The translations under genes and the position numbers were made by a program. The notes below the pieces were generated by a model. It ran no database searches and had not been told where the DNA came from. It saw nothing but the letters and a program-made list of their open reading frames with translations. 64,000 nt of DNA. Source: Hymenobacter sp. BRD67 (GTDB taxonomy: Bacteria; Bacteroidota; Bacteroidia; Cytophagales; Hymenobacteraceae). The stretch's first letter is position 1; each line of letters begins with the position of its first letter. Positions 45,294 to 56,744 of this stretch are shown here, piece by piece. The stretch is taken from the NCBI RefSeq assembly GCF_013256425.1, contig NZ_CP053906.1, positions 29,614 to 93,613 on the forward strand. The letters are read 5' to 3'.

Positions 45294-45749
45294 GGCCGCT
45301 ATCGCGCCAACAGTTGGTGGGTGCTAAACACTGTTAAAACCTGCGAGTGCTAACCCTGATAGGACCATTCCACTCAGCAAGACCGAGCGGCAGAGCGCTA
45401 CCGGCATATTCTCGCGCCTAGTGCTCTCGCCCCGTAGAGTAGCTTTTCCGTTCGCGCGTGTCGGCCCAGGGTCACTCTCAACTTAATAAGTCGCGGACGG
45501 AAAGACCGCTTACTCCCACCCAAATACTATATAATAGCCGGGCTTTTTGCGGCCTCAGCAGCTCGCCCCGGCGCACTTGGCTAGTAAAACAGGGCTCTCA
45601 GCTAGTGGGGGCGATAATAACATATTTATGTCATAGCGCCGTGCTAGTGTAAGCTCGACCTTTGCAGATATCTAGCCGAAAAGCGCCTAGCTGGTTGGTT
45701 TAGTCCGCTTAGGCTTTCACTAGGTCTTCATTTCCCCTTCTATTTGTTG
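45294..45749. other. Intergenic region
   Basis: 456 bases between the IS1182 element and the large adhesin gene. No gene, promoter box or strong hairpin was recognised. Confidence 0.4.
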
Positions 45750-48700
45750 ATGAAATACACGTTACACCTAGCCCCTGGGAGGCCTACCTTTTTTCGGCTG
45801 CTGGCACTGCTGCTGGTGCTACTGCCCGGCTGGCGGCGGCCCAGAGGCCAACCATCACAAGCTTCACCCCACAACCGGACCCATCGGTACCAGCGTCACT
45901 ATTACGGGCACCAACCTTTCCGGAGCCAGCAGCGTGAGTTTCCATGGCACGGCTCAAACTACGTTCACCAGTAACAGCGCCACGCAGCTGGTGCTGAATG
46001 TGCCGGCCGGGGCCACCACGGGCCCCCTCACCGTGACCACGCCCAGCGGCACCAGCGCGGCCAGTAGCAACTTTGTGGTCCCATTTGCCATCACCAGCCT
46101 GACGCCGGCCCGCAACTCTCGCACCGCGGCGCTCACTACTACCGTGGCGGTGGGCTTTGCGCAAAACATTGCCCCGGCTACGGCCGGCAACATCAAGGTG
46201 TTTTCGGCGCGGGCCGGCGGCCGCAAGGTCGGCACCTACAGCACCAGTGCCAATACCGTCACCTTCGCACCTACCAGCCCTTTTAAGGCGGGCGAAACAG
46301 TATTTACCAGCATCCCGGCTTCGGTGCAGAGCACCAGCGGCGGGGTTGGGGGCCGTACGTCTACCAGTTCACCACGGCCGTGGCCGGGCCGGGCCGGGGT
46401 GCCTTCGCCCAGAGCTCCGAACTCGCTGGCATTGGTAAGTCGTACTGTGTGGCCCTGGGCGACCTCGACGGCGACGGCGACCTGGACCTAGTGGCGGGTG
46501 CTAGCAGCACCGTGGCGGTGTTGTTCAATGATGGCACCGGAACCTTTACCGGTATGCAAACGGTGGCGGTGGGGGCATATTTGCAGTGGCGTTGGCCGAC
46601 ATAGACAGCGACGGCGACCTCGACCTGCTGGCTGGTAGTAGTGGCGGCGTGGCGGTGCGGCTCAATAATGGCAGCGGCGCGTTTAGTGGCACGCAAACCG
46701 TGACCTTACCTACTTCCTGGACGATTGTGATGGCCGACGTGGACGGCGACGGCGACCTGGACCTGACTTCCGCCAGCCAGAGTGGTAAGGTAAGCATTCG
46801 CCTCAACGACGGCAGCGGCACGTTTTCGGGCGGTTCTGACGTGACTATCGGCGGTACGGTGCAAGGCTTGGCGCTGGGCGACCTGGACGGGGATGGCGAC
46901 CTGGACTTTGTCGCGAGCGTCCACGCTACCACTGGTACGGTGGCCGTGCGCTTCAACAATGGCAGCGGTAGCTTTAGCGGGAGTACCAGCGTCAGCGTGG
47001 GCAGTAATCCTAACGGCATGACGCTGGGGACGTGGATGGCGACGGCGACCTGGACCTGCTCACGGCCAACCAAGCTGCCACCGGCTCGGTGAGCGTACGG
47101 CTCAACGATGGCAGCGGGGCTTTCGCGGGCGGGGCCGACGTGCCGACGGGGGATAATGCGTGCATGGTGGCGCTGGGAGACCTTGACGCCGACGGCGACC
47201 TCGACCTGATGGCCCCCAGCCAGAGCAGTGTGGTGAGCGTGCGGTTCAATGACGGCAGTGGGGCTTTCTCCGGCGGTTCCGACGTGCCCGTTACCAGCAG
47301 CCCGCAAGGCGTAGCAGTAGGCGACCTAGACGGGGACGGGGACCTCGACCTGGCCGTGCCCAACACGGGCAGCACTACGGTGAGTATCCGCCTGAACCAG
47401 CTGCTTCCCCCCACGCTCACCACCATCAGCCCCACGCCCGGCGTGCGCGGCCAGGCTGTGACCGTGACGGGCACCAATCTGAACAATGTGACCGGCGTGA
47501 GCGTGAACGGGGTGGACGCCAGCGCGGCTAGCTTCGTGAACAACAACGCCACTAGCCTCACCTTCCAGGTGCCGGCCACAGCCGGCGCCAGTGGCACGAC
47601 CAGCGTGACCACAGCCGGCGGCACGGCCACTACCAACACCTTCACCACCGTGGCGGCTACTCCGCCCGGCAACGCATTGGCCTTTGACGGCGTGGACGAC
47701 TACGTGCCCTTTGGCAGCACGCCGGCCGTGAACAACCTGGGACTCGGCTCCTTCTCGATGGAAGCTTGGGTCTATTACGACGGCGGCAACGGAGCCGAAT
47801 CGATTATCCGGAAGGACGGCGACTACAACCTCTATCTTAACGGCAACACCCTGCACGCCGAGGTATGGACCGGTGGCATGGGCAACCCGGCCTGGCAGCG
47901 CATCGATGCCAGCACCACCGCGCTGCCCGCCAACCGTTGGGCGCACGTGGCGGCCGTGTGGAACGGTAGCACCATGCAGCTGTACATCAACGGCGCGCTC
48001 GAAGCCAGCACTACCACCAGCAGCAGCATCTCCGCCTCGGCTACCCTGACGCTAGGCAAGTCGCAAGTCTACGGCAACCTGCTCAATGGCCGCCTCGACG
48101 AGGTGCGCATTTATACGGCGGCGTTGAGCCAGGCCCAGGTGCAGGCTGACATGCGTAGCACGGCTTCCGTCCTGCCGGCCAGTCTGAAATTCTACCTCAG
48201 CTTCGACCAGGGCACGGGCGGCAGTACCAACACGGGTCAGACCACCCTCTACGACCAAAGTGCCAACGCCTACGCTGGTACGCTCACCAACTTTGCCCTC
48301 ACCGGCAGTTCCTCCAACTACGTAGAGAGCTACGCCCTAGTAGTGCCCACCGCCACGGCCGCCACAGGTCAGACCGCCAGCAGCTTCACGGCCAACTGGA
48401 CGCCCCCAGCCATAGGCACCGTCGATAACGGTTACCGTCTCGACGTGTCGACCTCCAGCACCTTCGCCTCCTCCATTACCGGCTCGCCATTCACCGTAAG
48501 TAGCGGGACTAGCCAGGCTGTGACCGGCCTGAGCGCGGGCACCACGTACTACTACCGCGTGCGGGCCGATAAAACCTCGGTCACGGGGCAAGGCGGTAAT
48601 TCTAACACCATTCAGGTCTGCCCGCCCCGGTGGCTATTGCCCAGAATGCCAGCGTGACGTTGGACGTGAATGGCAATGCCTCCCTGGCGGCCACCGCTGT

Positions 48701-50961
48701 CAACAACGGCAGCACCGCCAACTGCGGCCCGGCCCTAGCCGGTGCTTTAAGCGTATTGCCCAGCAGCTTCAGCTGCACCGATGCCGTGCCGCCCACCGTG
48801 GCCAGCGCCCTGAGTTTGAACGGTAGCGGCCAGTACCTGACCGTGGCGCCCGGCAATAGCCTGCCTATCGGCAACAGTTCTTACACGCTTGAAGCCTGGA
48901 TTAAGCCCACAGCCATGGGACCTACTGTATCATCGGCTGGGGCACCTACGGCACCGGCCCACAGGTGAATGCCCTGCGCCTATTTAACGACTTCCGCGGT
49001 ATCGGCCTCGAGAACTACTGGTGGGGTCCAGACCTGGTGACCACGACTGCGGACCTGAGCGGCAGCTGGCATCACGTGGCCGCCACCTACGACGCTGTGG
49101 CCAACACGCGTACACTCTACCTCGACGGCGCGGCTATCAGTTCGGACCACCCCGGCGCCCACGCCGTGCCCAACGCTAACAATGTGACCATCGGTACCAC
49201 CAACGGCAACGAGTACTTCAACGGCAGTATCGACGAAGTACGGGTCTGGAACGTAGCCCGCACCCAGGCCCAGCTTAGTACCGCCAAAGGCATCGGCCTG
49301 CCCGGCAGCACCACCGGTCTAGTGGCCTACTACCGCCTTAACGAAGGCAGTGGTACATTCGCCAACGATGCTACGGGCAACGCCGCCAACCTGGCTACGC
49401 TCGTCAACAACCCCAACTGGACCACTAACGCAGCCCCTGTTACCAATGGCGCGCCCGTAACGTTGACCGTGACCGATGCGGGCGGCAATACGGCCACCGC
49501 CTCGGCTATCGTCACGGTAAGCGTACCGGCTACGCCCACCACCACTTGGACCGGCAGCCTGAACACGAGCCCGCTCGCCTGCCAGAACTGGAGCTACGGC
49601 CAAGTGCCCGACGCGGCTACCAACGCCGTGATTCCGGCCAGCCAGTCCCGCTACCCCACTGTGAGTGCAGGAACGCTAGCTATCAAAGACCTGACGATTA
49701 CGAGCGGCGGTAGCTTGACGGTGAATAGTGGGACCACGCTGCAAGTGAACGGCAACCTGACCAACAACGGCACGGCCACCCTTTCAGGCTTCGTGCAATT
49801 CGTGGGCAGCGCCGCTACCCAGACGCTGGGCGGCAGCACCAGCACGCCCTTTACTACCTTGGTAGTGAACAAGCCCAGCGGCACGGTGCAACTAGGGCAG
49901 AATCTACCCATCAATTCAGCCCTGACACTCGTCAGCGGCACGCTCACCACGACTAGCGCTTATCAGGTAAACATGGGCGGCTCGGCCATGCTCAGCGAGT
50001 CCGACGCTAGCTATGTGCTGGGTAACGTGGTGGTCAACCGGACGCTGACCCCGGGCACAGCCGAGTCCTTTGCCGGCCTTGGCCTGCAGCTGACGCCCGC
50101 TGCGGGCAGCCCGGCCCCTGGGGCGACACTCGTTACGCGCACCACTGGCGTAGCCTTGACGGGCGTAGGCACCAGCCAGAGCATTCTGCGCTACTTCACT
50201 ATCACGCCTGCGACTAATACGGGGCTGAATGTGCAGCTCGACTTTACCTACTTCCCCACGAACTCAACGCCATCCCCGCCGCCAACCTGCGCTTGTTTAA
50301 GTCTACGACGAGCACGAGCGGCCCCTGGACTGCGCAGAGCCTGTCGGCCGTGAACGGCACGACCCTAACCAAGACCGGCATTACGGATTTCTCCATCTGG
50401 ACGCTGGGCAACGCGGCCAACCCGCTGCCGGTGGAGCTGACTTCCTTCACGGCTACCACCGCGGGTAGCGCGGCCGTACGCCTGGCCTGGGCCACGGCCA
50501 GCGAGGTAAACAGCGCCCGCTTTGAGGTCGAGCGTAGCCAAGATGGAACGGCGTTTGCAAAGATCAACGAGGTAGCCGCTGCAGGCACCAGTGCGACGGC
50601 CCATGCCTATGCGCTGACCGACGCCATGCTGCCCCTGGGAGCACGCACGCTCTACTACCGCCTGCGCCAGGTGGACCTAGACGGCACGGCCAGCTTCTCG
50701 CCCGTGCATAGTGTCGCGCTGCTAACCAAGTCTGAGGCAGGCGTAGCGCTGTTCCCCAACCCGACCCACGTGGGTACAGCTACGCTCACGGGCGCCGTGC
50801 CGGGCACGACCGTGCGCGTGTTCGATGCGCTGGGCCGCCTCGTCACGGCAGAGGTGGCTGATGCGTCGGGCACGGCGGCGCTGGCGCTACCAGCCGGCCT
50901 GAGTGCGGGCGTGTACGTGGTGCGCGCGGGCACCCAGGCCCTGCGCCTGGTGGTGAAGTAA
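45750..50961 (+). CDS. Giant T9SS-exported multidomain surface protein (frame-corrected)
   Basis: About 1,740 aa. From the ATG at 45750 a signal peptide (FFRLLALLLVLLPG then LAAAQ) leads to an IPT/TIG domain (TSVTITGTNLSGASSVSFHG), a Big_5-like Ig domain, at least six FG-GAP/VCBS repeats (VALGDLDGDGDLDLVAG and variants, about 46450-47360), another IPT domain, LamG domain 1 (FDGVDDYVPFGSTPAV), fibronectin III (TASSFTANWTPPAIGTVDNG), LamG domain 2 (SLNGSGQYLTVAPGNSLPIG) and a C-terminal type IX sorting domain (VALFPNPTHVGTATLTG to GVYVVRAGTQALRLVVK). Eight successive one-base losses are needed, all in the same direction. It is likely an adhesin or glycan-binding protein. Confidence 0.85.
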
Positions 50962-51010
50962 GGGGCATTCGGCGGCCGGGCGGTGTGGTGACCGACAAGG
51001 AAAAACGGCC

Positions 51011-51063
51011 AAGGCAGTTACCAATGAGGGTTCTAAGCAGAATCTCTCATTGGTAACTGCTTT
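51011..51063 (+). terminator. Long hairpin terminator after the adhesin gene
   Basis: GCAGTTACCAATGAG (51014-51028) pairs perfectly with CTCATTGGTAACTGC (ending 51060), with an inner TTCT/AGAA extension and a small loop, followed by TTT. It probably ends the adhesin transcript. Confidence 0.7.
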
Positions 51064-51102
51064 CACGCGTCCCTATAAACAGGATTTTAGGGCCGTGAGG
51101 AA

Positions 51103-52047
51103 TTACTGAGGTGGTCGGGTGCCAGTGGACACAGAGCTAAGGTAGGTTGAAACGGTAGTGGAGTTCGATTTCAAGCGGGGTGCAGTAGCCCAGGGCGGGG
51201 TGCAGTAGCCCAGGGCGGAGTGCAGGCGTTGGGTGTTGTAGTAGTGGTCGAGGTATTCGGCCAGTTCCAGGCGGGCTTCTTGCAGGTCGGCAAAACAGGC
51301 CCCACGCGGGAGTAGCTCGGTTTTGAGCGTGCTCCAGCCACTCTCGGCCAAGGCGTTGTCATACGGGTTACCGGGCCGGCTCAGGCTGGCAATAGCCTGG
51401 GTCCGGTCCAGCAGGGTGGTAAAAGCGTCGCTGGTGTACTGGCTGCCGCGGTCGGCATGCACGAGCAGGCCGGGCGGGGGCTGGCAGACCGTAACAGCTC
51501 GGGTAAAAGCGTTCAAAATCAGGTCTGTATGCAGCGATTCGCTCACGTGCCAGCCGACCACGCGCCGGGAAAAGGCATCGCGCCAGCAGGCCAGATAAGC
51601 CCATTGCCCCGTAGCTAGGGCCAGGTAAGTGATGTCGCCCACCCAGATTTGATTCGGGGCGGTGGCGGCCGGCCAGCTGGCGAGTTTGTTGGCCGCAGCC
51701 ACGGCCTGTGGGTCAGGCTGAGTGGTGCGCGGGGAGCGGGTACTGGCGCGGGTGCAGAGAGGGCGTAAGCCACTGGCGCTGAGCCAGGCGCGCAGTCGCT
51801 GCCGGCCCACCGCGTGGCCTTCGCGCCGCAGTTGGGCCCGTAGCCGGCGCTGGCCATAACGGCCGGCATGGGTCGTAAACACGCGCTGGGCCGCCACCTG
51901 CCAAGCGCGTGGCGTTGGCTCGACGGCTGCTGCTGGTTGGCGCTTACGCCAGGCATAGTAGCCGCTGGGGCTGACAGCCAGTAAGCGGCACTGCTCCCGC
52001 ACGGGCCAATGGGCAGTGTGTAAGGCAATGAAAGCGAAGCGTTTCAT
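51103..52047 (-). CDS. IS3-family transposase OrfB, C-terminus altered by a duplication
   Basis: From MKRFAFIALHTAHWPVREQC at 52047. The rve core is intact: WVGDITYLALATGQW (Asp), LLVHADRGSQYTSDAF (Asp) and NALAESGWSTLKTELL (Glu), then YYNTQRLHSALGY. At about 51176-51215 a stretch of about 20 bases (GGGTGCAGTAGCCCAGGGCG) is present twice; the second copy shifts the frame, replaces the normal ending (TPLEIELHYRFNLP) and lets the ORF run through the inverted repeat to 51103. Activity may be reduced. The -1 frame of orfA leads into this ORF for an OrfAB fusion. Confidence 0.85.
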   Translation of the reverse strand: MKRFAFIALHTAHWPVREQCRLLAVSPSGYYAWRKRQPAAAVEPTPRAWQVAAQRVFTTHAGRYGQRRLRAQLRREGHAVGRQRLRAWLSASGLRPLCTRASTRSPRTTQPDPQAVAAANKLASWPAATAPNQIWVGDITYLALATGQWAYLACWRDAFSRRVVGWHVSESLHTDLILNAFTRAVTVCQPPPGLLVHADRGSQYTSDAFTTLLDRTQAIASLSRPGNPYDNALAESGWSTLKTELLPRGACFADLQEARLELAEYLDHYYNTQRLHSALGYCTPPWATAPRLKSNSTTVSTYLSSVSTGTRPPQ

Positions 52048-52401
52048 CGGCCCGTCGGTTGTGAAAAGATGGTCAGCGCTTTTTTTAAAATATCGCGCTC
52101 CATCTCGGCACGGGCCAATTGCGCCCGCAACTGCTTGTTTTCCTGCTCCAGCGCTTCGCTGCCGGCTGGACGCGCCGCTTGGGCGCGGGCTGCCCGCACC
52201 CACTTGCCCAGGACGGCCTCGCTCATGCCCAGTGCCTGGGCGACGCGCGTTGCCGCCTGTCCATCCTGGGTGACGCGGCGGACCGCTTCGGTCCGAAAGG
52301 CCGCATCATAGTTGGTTCGCTGCCGTTTACCGGCGGGGTTTGCTGCTTCCATGACAAGGGAAAGTTACTTTCGCCGTGTCCACTTCTACCCGACCACCTC
52401 A
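51107..52401. mobile_element. IS3-family insertion sequence, copy B
   Basis: 1295 bp. The ends share TGAGGTGGTCGGGT and, three bases on, AGTGGACAC in inverted orientation. orfA and orfB lie on the minus strand. No clean target duplication was found. A 20-bp tandem duplication sits inside orfB (see that entry). Confidence 0.88.
52044..52352 (-). CDS. IS3-family transposase OrfA
   Basis: 102 aa: KRQRTNYDAAFRTEAVRRVT, helix-turn-helix around ATRVAQALGMSEAVLGKWVR, then a leucine-zipper helix (ALEQENKQLRAQLARAEMER) ending DILKKALTIF. The coding strand has TTTT-A7-G near its end, the slippery heptamer for the -1 shift into orfB. The stop overlaps the orfB ATG as ATGA. Confidence 0.9.
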   Translation of the reverse strand: MEAANPAGKRQRTNYDAAFRTEAVRRVTQDGQAATRVAQALGMSEAVLGKWVRAARAQAARPAGSEALEQENKQLRAQLARAEMERDILKKALTIFSQPTGR

Positions 52402-52516
52402 GATAATGATAGCTCATCGCTGCGGCACTCTAGAGTAGGCAGACTTCTATGTATTAACTTTTTTAGTCAAGCACTTATATTCATTAAATATTCATGAAAT
52501 AATACTGGATTCCTCA

Positions 52517-52524
52517 TACATTTG
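52517..52524 (+). promoter_or_regulatory. -7 promoter box of the outer-membrane protein gene
   Basis: TACATTTG matches TAnnTTTG and lies 21 bases before the ATG at 52546, in AT-rich DNA just outside the IS3 element. A -33 box is not clear. Confidence 0.5.
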
Positions 52525-52545
52525 TCCCGTCTATTTTTTTTTCAC

Positions 52546-53283
52546 ATGAATAAATCTATTTACCATCATTTTAAGCTAGGTAAAATTTTATTTTTACCAG
52601 CCGCCCTTCTTGTCACGCCAGTTGCTGCACAGGTTAGGTTCAAAGTCGGTCCACAAGTAGGGCTTAATATTTCTACAGCCCACTTTCCTGAAAGTACCAA
52701 CTCGTCTTACAGCTATCGCACAGGCTTTGAAGCGGGAGTAGTAAGCTCTTTTCAATATCAGCATTTTGCCTTTCGACCAGCGGTGCTTTTTTCACAGAAA
52801 GGGTACAAGAGCCATGTTGAAACTACACCAGACCCTGGCACCCTTCCTCCCTCCTACACAGACACAAATACTAGCCTCAATTACATAGCTATTCCCTTGA
52901 ATTTTGCCTATACATCCCAGGATGATGGCCAAGGACTTCAGGTATTTGCGGGACCTTATGTGGGCTTCTTAGTTGGTGGCCGTTACCATGCTAGCTATAA
53001 CTTTTATACAATCCCTAGAACTGGAGAGCTTGACGGCAAAGTCGTAGCAGGAGATAATAATCCGGGCAGCAGCGACACTTATTCTAAAGGTACTGATGCA
53101 GGTTTGCAAGGCGGCTTAGGCTACTGCTACCGGGGGCTGCTACTGCAAGCAACGTACAGTTTAGGCCTTAGAGACATAGCAAGTACTGTTTCAGCATATC
53201 CTAACGGTACGATTTCAGGCACGCCATATTACAATCGGGCCTTCCAAGCGTCTGTGAGCTACCTATTTGGCAGCAAAGACTGA
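52546..53283 (+). CDS. Outer-membrane beta-barrel protein (PorT-like)
   Basis: 245 aa from the ATG at 52546. Signal peptide (LGKILFLPAALLVTPVAAQ) then alternating strands typical of the OMP_b-brl_2 group: VRFKVGPQVGLNISTAHFPE, GFEAGVVSSFQYQHFAFRPA, VLFSQKGYKSHVE, IAIPLNFAYTSQDD, AGPYVGFLVGGRYHAS, and the C-terminal strand AFQASVSYLFGSKD ending near an aromatic. The DNA is clearly more AT-rich than the plasmid backbone, which suggests a separate origin for this island. The ligand or function is unknown. Confidence 0.8.
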   Translation: MNKSIYHHFKLGKILFLPAALLVTPVAAQVRFKVGPQVGLNISTAHFPESTNSSYSYRTGFEAGVVSSFQYQHFAFRPAVLFSQKGYKSHVETTPDPGTLPPSYTDTNTSLNYIAIPLNFAYTSQDDGQGLQVFAGPYVGFLVGGRYHASYNFYTIPRTGELDGKVVAGDNNPGSSDTYSKGTDAGLQGGLGYCYRGLLLQATYSLGLRDIASTVSAYPNGTISGTPYYNRAFQASVSYLFGSKD

Positions 53284-53392
53284 GCTATTTGATTTGACTG
53301 TTTTTTAGTTGAATTACCAAGTCAAAAGAGTTTTTTTGATTTGGTAACTGCATAATATCCCCCCTTCACTTTTTTCTTTTTCACAATTGCAC

Positions 53393-56232
53393 ATGAGACA
53401 CCTCAACTTTTTTTACATCCTTTTATTTATATTGTGCAGCAATAAATTGTTTGCACAAGTAACTTTTAGAAATCCAACTTACCCTAGTGGTTTTGGGGCA
53501 CCTAGTGATTTTCAAGTAGGTGGAAAGTCTGTAGATACGCCATCAGACCCAGTAACGTTAAATCCAACCGGAAGCACAAGTTTATCTTATAACGCTCAGC
53601 TTTATAGACTTGCAGGAAGTAATCAGGGAGGTTACATTGATGTATTTCTAGGTACCAGTCAAAATTCATTAGCTTCTTCTCCTAGTACAACAGCAGTTAC
53701 TCGACTGTACACTAGCAATAGTAATTGGCTACCACTGAGTAACAATTCATCATATGAGTATATTTTTCTTTCAGGAACTTTTAGTGTTGATGCATCAACT
53801 GTAGGGAGCAATACTGGCTTTTACGCTGTTTATTATGAAGGCACTCCGTCCTCATCTACTAAAGGGGAGGTTAGTCATCCAGTAATACTAAAAATTCAAG
53901 TTGCTGCGCCGACAATAACTAGTCTTTCACCGACAACAGCTGCCAACAATAATAGCACAACAGTAAAAATCACTGGCTCTTCACTTAGCGGGGCCACACA
54001 AGTGCTATTTGGTAGTGCAAGTCTCGCCTTTTCAGGCAACACTGCCACCCAGATAACCGCAACGATACCTGCAGGGTACGCCGCCGGGCAATATCAAGTG
54101 AAGGTTGTAACTTCTTCTGGTACTAGTAACTCGCTACCATTCAGTGTTATCGTTCCTGCCACGGGGCCACCTAATCTCATTAGTCTTAACCCCACTAGTG
54201 GTCCTATTGGCACTGGCGTTACCATCACTGGCAGCACTGATTGGTCTGCTTATTCCTCTATTCAGGTCTATTTTGGAACTGCACTATCAACCGCTACCGT
54301 AAGTGGAACCAGTATATCGACCACAGTTCCTACTGGGCTACCACTGGGCTCCGTGAATGTGACAGTGAAAACATCAGTTGGCACGAGTAATGCACTTCCT
54401 TTCAACGTTGTCGCACCGCCGTTAAACAATATTATACTCAATCCAAGCAAAGGACCTGAAGGCACTAAAGTAACTGTAACAGGAGACCAATACTTCCCCA
54501 CGAATAGCTTAGTATCTTTTAATGGGAAGGACATTACACCATCGGACTATCAAAGAACCCAAATAATATTCTATATTCCTGCTGGTAGCGTTACTGGTTC
54601 GGTAGCAATTAAAGACCCTACGCAGGGTATTATTAGTACTAAGCCGACCTTTACTGTAACAGGTCCAATAGCGGCCAATGTCATAAACGTGGCTACTAAT
54701 ACTCTCCAGCGCCCTAATAGTGGGGGGTTATTGTAAACCCAGGGGATGTAATCACGATTATAACTGATTTAGACTGGGCAAATTATGCCTCTAAAGGCTA
54801 TAGTAAACCAGTTGTCAATATTAATGGTATGAAAGTATATGGAGTATCATATTCTTATTATTCTACTTCGTACGGATATACGAATGAAACGAATTTAACG
54901 ATTACGGTTCCGCAGGGGGTTTCAAGTGGGTTATTGACAGTGACGAATCAATTCGGAACAGGAACTGGTATCCAGGTAGTAGTCCCTTTTGCTTCTTCCT
55001 TGCCATGTGGTAGCGCGACGGTTGTTTGTGGGAATCAGTGCGTCAATTATGGGGCTCAACCTAACATTATCAATGGCAGAGTCTTAGCTGACAAAAACTC
55101 CAGTAGCTTTCAATCCTATGTAAATACCTGTGCGCAGAATAACGTAGCCTCATTCGCCGCTGGCGAAGAACTTGAGCAAGTGCAATGGCAGTACAGCTAT
55201 GACCAATCAAACTGGAGTGACATTAGCGGAGCAACCAGTGCTAGCTACCAACCAGGCGCACTTGCGCGTACCACTTACTACCGTCGGATGTCAACCCACA
55301 TAGAAGGGTCGTTAGGGCATAGAGCCTATTGGTACACCAGCGAAACCGTAACTATCTCCGTCCAAGGTAAATCACCGGTTCCAGTAGCTAGCGCTTACAA
55401 AGTGTCTAGCTGCGGCAATACCGGACAAACACTTCAATTAGCTGTAGACCAGAACAACGACAATACCTATACGAATACTTCTTATAACTGGTGGGTACCA
55501 TATGCAGGCTGGACTGTGAATGGTTATTCAACAGTCAATAATGGAGGCTCATATGTAACCACCAACCAAACAGTCACAATATCTATACCACCAGGCGTAG
55601 CGGTTGGTACTTATTATATTTCAACGAGTGGTAACGGAAGCTGCGGTAACAAATCTGCTGACGCAGTCATTACCATTACTGTAACCCAAGACCTGCCCGG
55701 CACGCCAAGCGGTATAACTTTTCAGAAGAATTATAATGGCGACGATTGTAATTGGTATTACGACGCAACCTGTGCCATTGTACCAGGTGCCACATCTTAT
55801 CACGCAAGTGTTGACGGTGGATATGAAGCCGACGGACAAATTATCGCATCTGGCGGATACGTAACCTTCCCTTTGAACGTTTATGGTGGCTATAACGCTA
55901 CAACCACAATTACCGCTTCTAACCCTTGCGGCACAGGTCCAGCGGGTAGCTCAACGCAGTATTTAGACCAGGCAAATCCGCAGTGCGGTTACTCATACGC
56001 AGTAGTATATCCTAATCCAAGTTCCGCAGGAGTCAAACTCAACAATGGAGGCTTGGGAGGGGTGGCTACCTTCTACGATGCACAGGGCGTAGTGCGTAAA
56101 GTCATTACTTTACACGAGAAACAAGGTGAGACCGATGTCAATGTTCTTGATTTGCCAGATGGTACCTACCATATCCGAATTACATCGGATGGTAAGGTTC
56201 GCTTCAACAAACAGTTAGTAATTCAACATTAG
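53393..56232 (+). CDS. T9SS-exported IPT/TIG-domain surface protein (frame-corrected)
   Basis: About 947 aa from the ATG at 53393 with a signal peptide (NFFYILLFILCSNKLFAQ). Repeated IPT/TIG Ig-like domains follow (ITSLSPTTAANNNSTTVKIT; LISLNPTSGPIGTGVTITGS; IILNPSKGPEGTKVTVTGD). One G is missing from the G6 run near 54725; the frame resumes VIVNPGDVITIITDLDWANY. A Cys-containing Ig-like region (CGSATVVCGNQCVNYG) and a PKD-like part lead to a C-terminal type IX sorting domain (YAVVYPNPSSAGVKLNNGG to KVRFNKQLVIQH). It is probably displayed on the cell surface, and the coding sequence is AT-rich. Confidence 0.82.
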
Positions 56233-56250
56233 CAACACGCTTACACTTTA

Positions 56251-56284
56251 CCAAAAAGGCCTGTCAATGACAGGCCTTTTTTGG
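56251..56284. terminator. Bidirectional rho-independent terminator
   Basis: CCAAAAAGGCCTGTCA and TGACAGGCCTTTTTTGG form a long stem with a one- to two-base turn, flanked by A and T runs. It serves the surface-protein gene and the convergent lipoprotein gene. Confidence 0.85.
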
Positions 56285-56285
56285 T

Positions 56286-56744
56286 TTAAGGTATTACTAC
56301 AAAAGAATTTGTCAATACGGACGTGGCGCCATTGCTCTGGACTTGGTTAATATGAACTTTTAGTGCCGTAGAAGTTAATTCGTCAATTATGTAATCAGCG
56401 GTATGATTGTTATAGGTAATGGTTAAATGCGTGTTATCTGTACTGAGTGCCCAAGTACCTCGTTGAGTTTGTGGGCTACTGGCGCTAAATTTTGTTGGCC
56501 CCTCATCATAGGTGAAGACATTGGGTAGGTCGAATTGCTCGAAATCATCTTTTGTATAGCTGGCGCTCAGTGCGTACAAGTCAATTGGTGGCTGACCTAA
56601 AGCTGTGATAGTGCTTGCCTGCAACTGCCATTTTTTGCCTACTAATAATTGGGTCGTTGTAGGCGGCTGCGGGTCTTCGTTTTTATGACAGGCAAAGAGC
56701 GAATTCAGACTTGCTAATGTGATGCAGGCTAGCGTTTTTTTCAT
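56286..56744 (-). CDS. Lipocalin-like lipoprotein
   Basis: 152 aa with a lipoprotein signal peptide (CITLASLNSLFAC, then HKNEDPQPPTT). The mature part follows the small Bacteroidetes lipocalin-like pattern: LLVGKKWQLQASTITALGQP, FDLPNVFTYDEGPTKFSASS, QRGTWALSTDNTHLTITYNN, YIIDELTSTALKVHI. Such proteins are small periplasmic or outer-membrane barrels of unknown ligand. It converges on the large surface-protein gene. Confidence 0.75.
   Translation of the reverse strand: MKKTLACITLASLNSLFACHKNEDPQPPTTTQLLVGKKWQLQASTITALGQPPIDLYALSASYTKDDFEQFDLPNVFTYDEGPTKFSASSPQTQRGTWALSTDNTHLTITYNNHTADYIIDELTSTALKVHINQVQSNGATSVLTNSFVVIP

Noticed and set aside
46546..48591. Several minus-strand ORFs opposite the FG-GAP repeats
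   Set aside because: Their Ser/Pro/Arg repeats mirror the GDLDGDGDLD repeats on the plus strand.
45750..50961. Programmed frameshifting through the large surface-protein gene
   Set aside because: Eight sites in one direction without shared slippery heptamers or stimulatory structures are better explained by missing bases; the A7G or A8G slippery runs occur only in the IS3 orfA genes.
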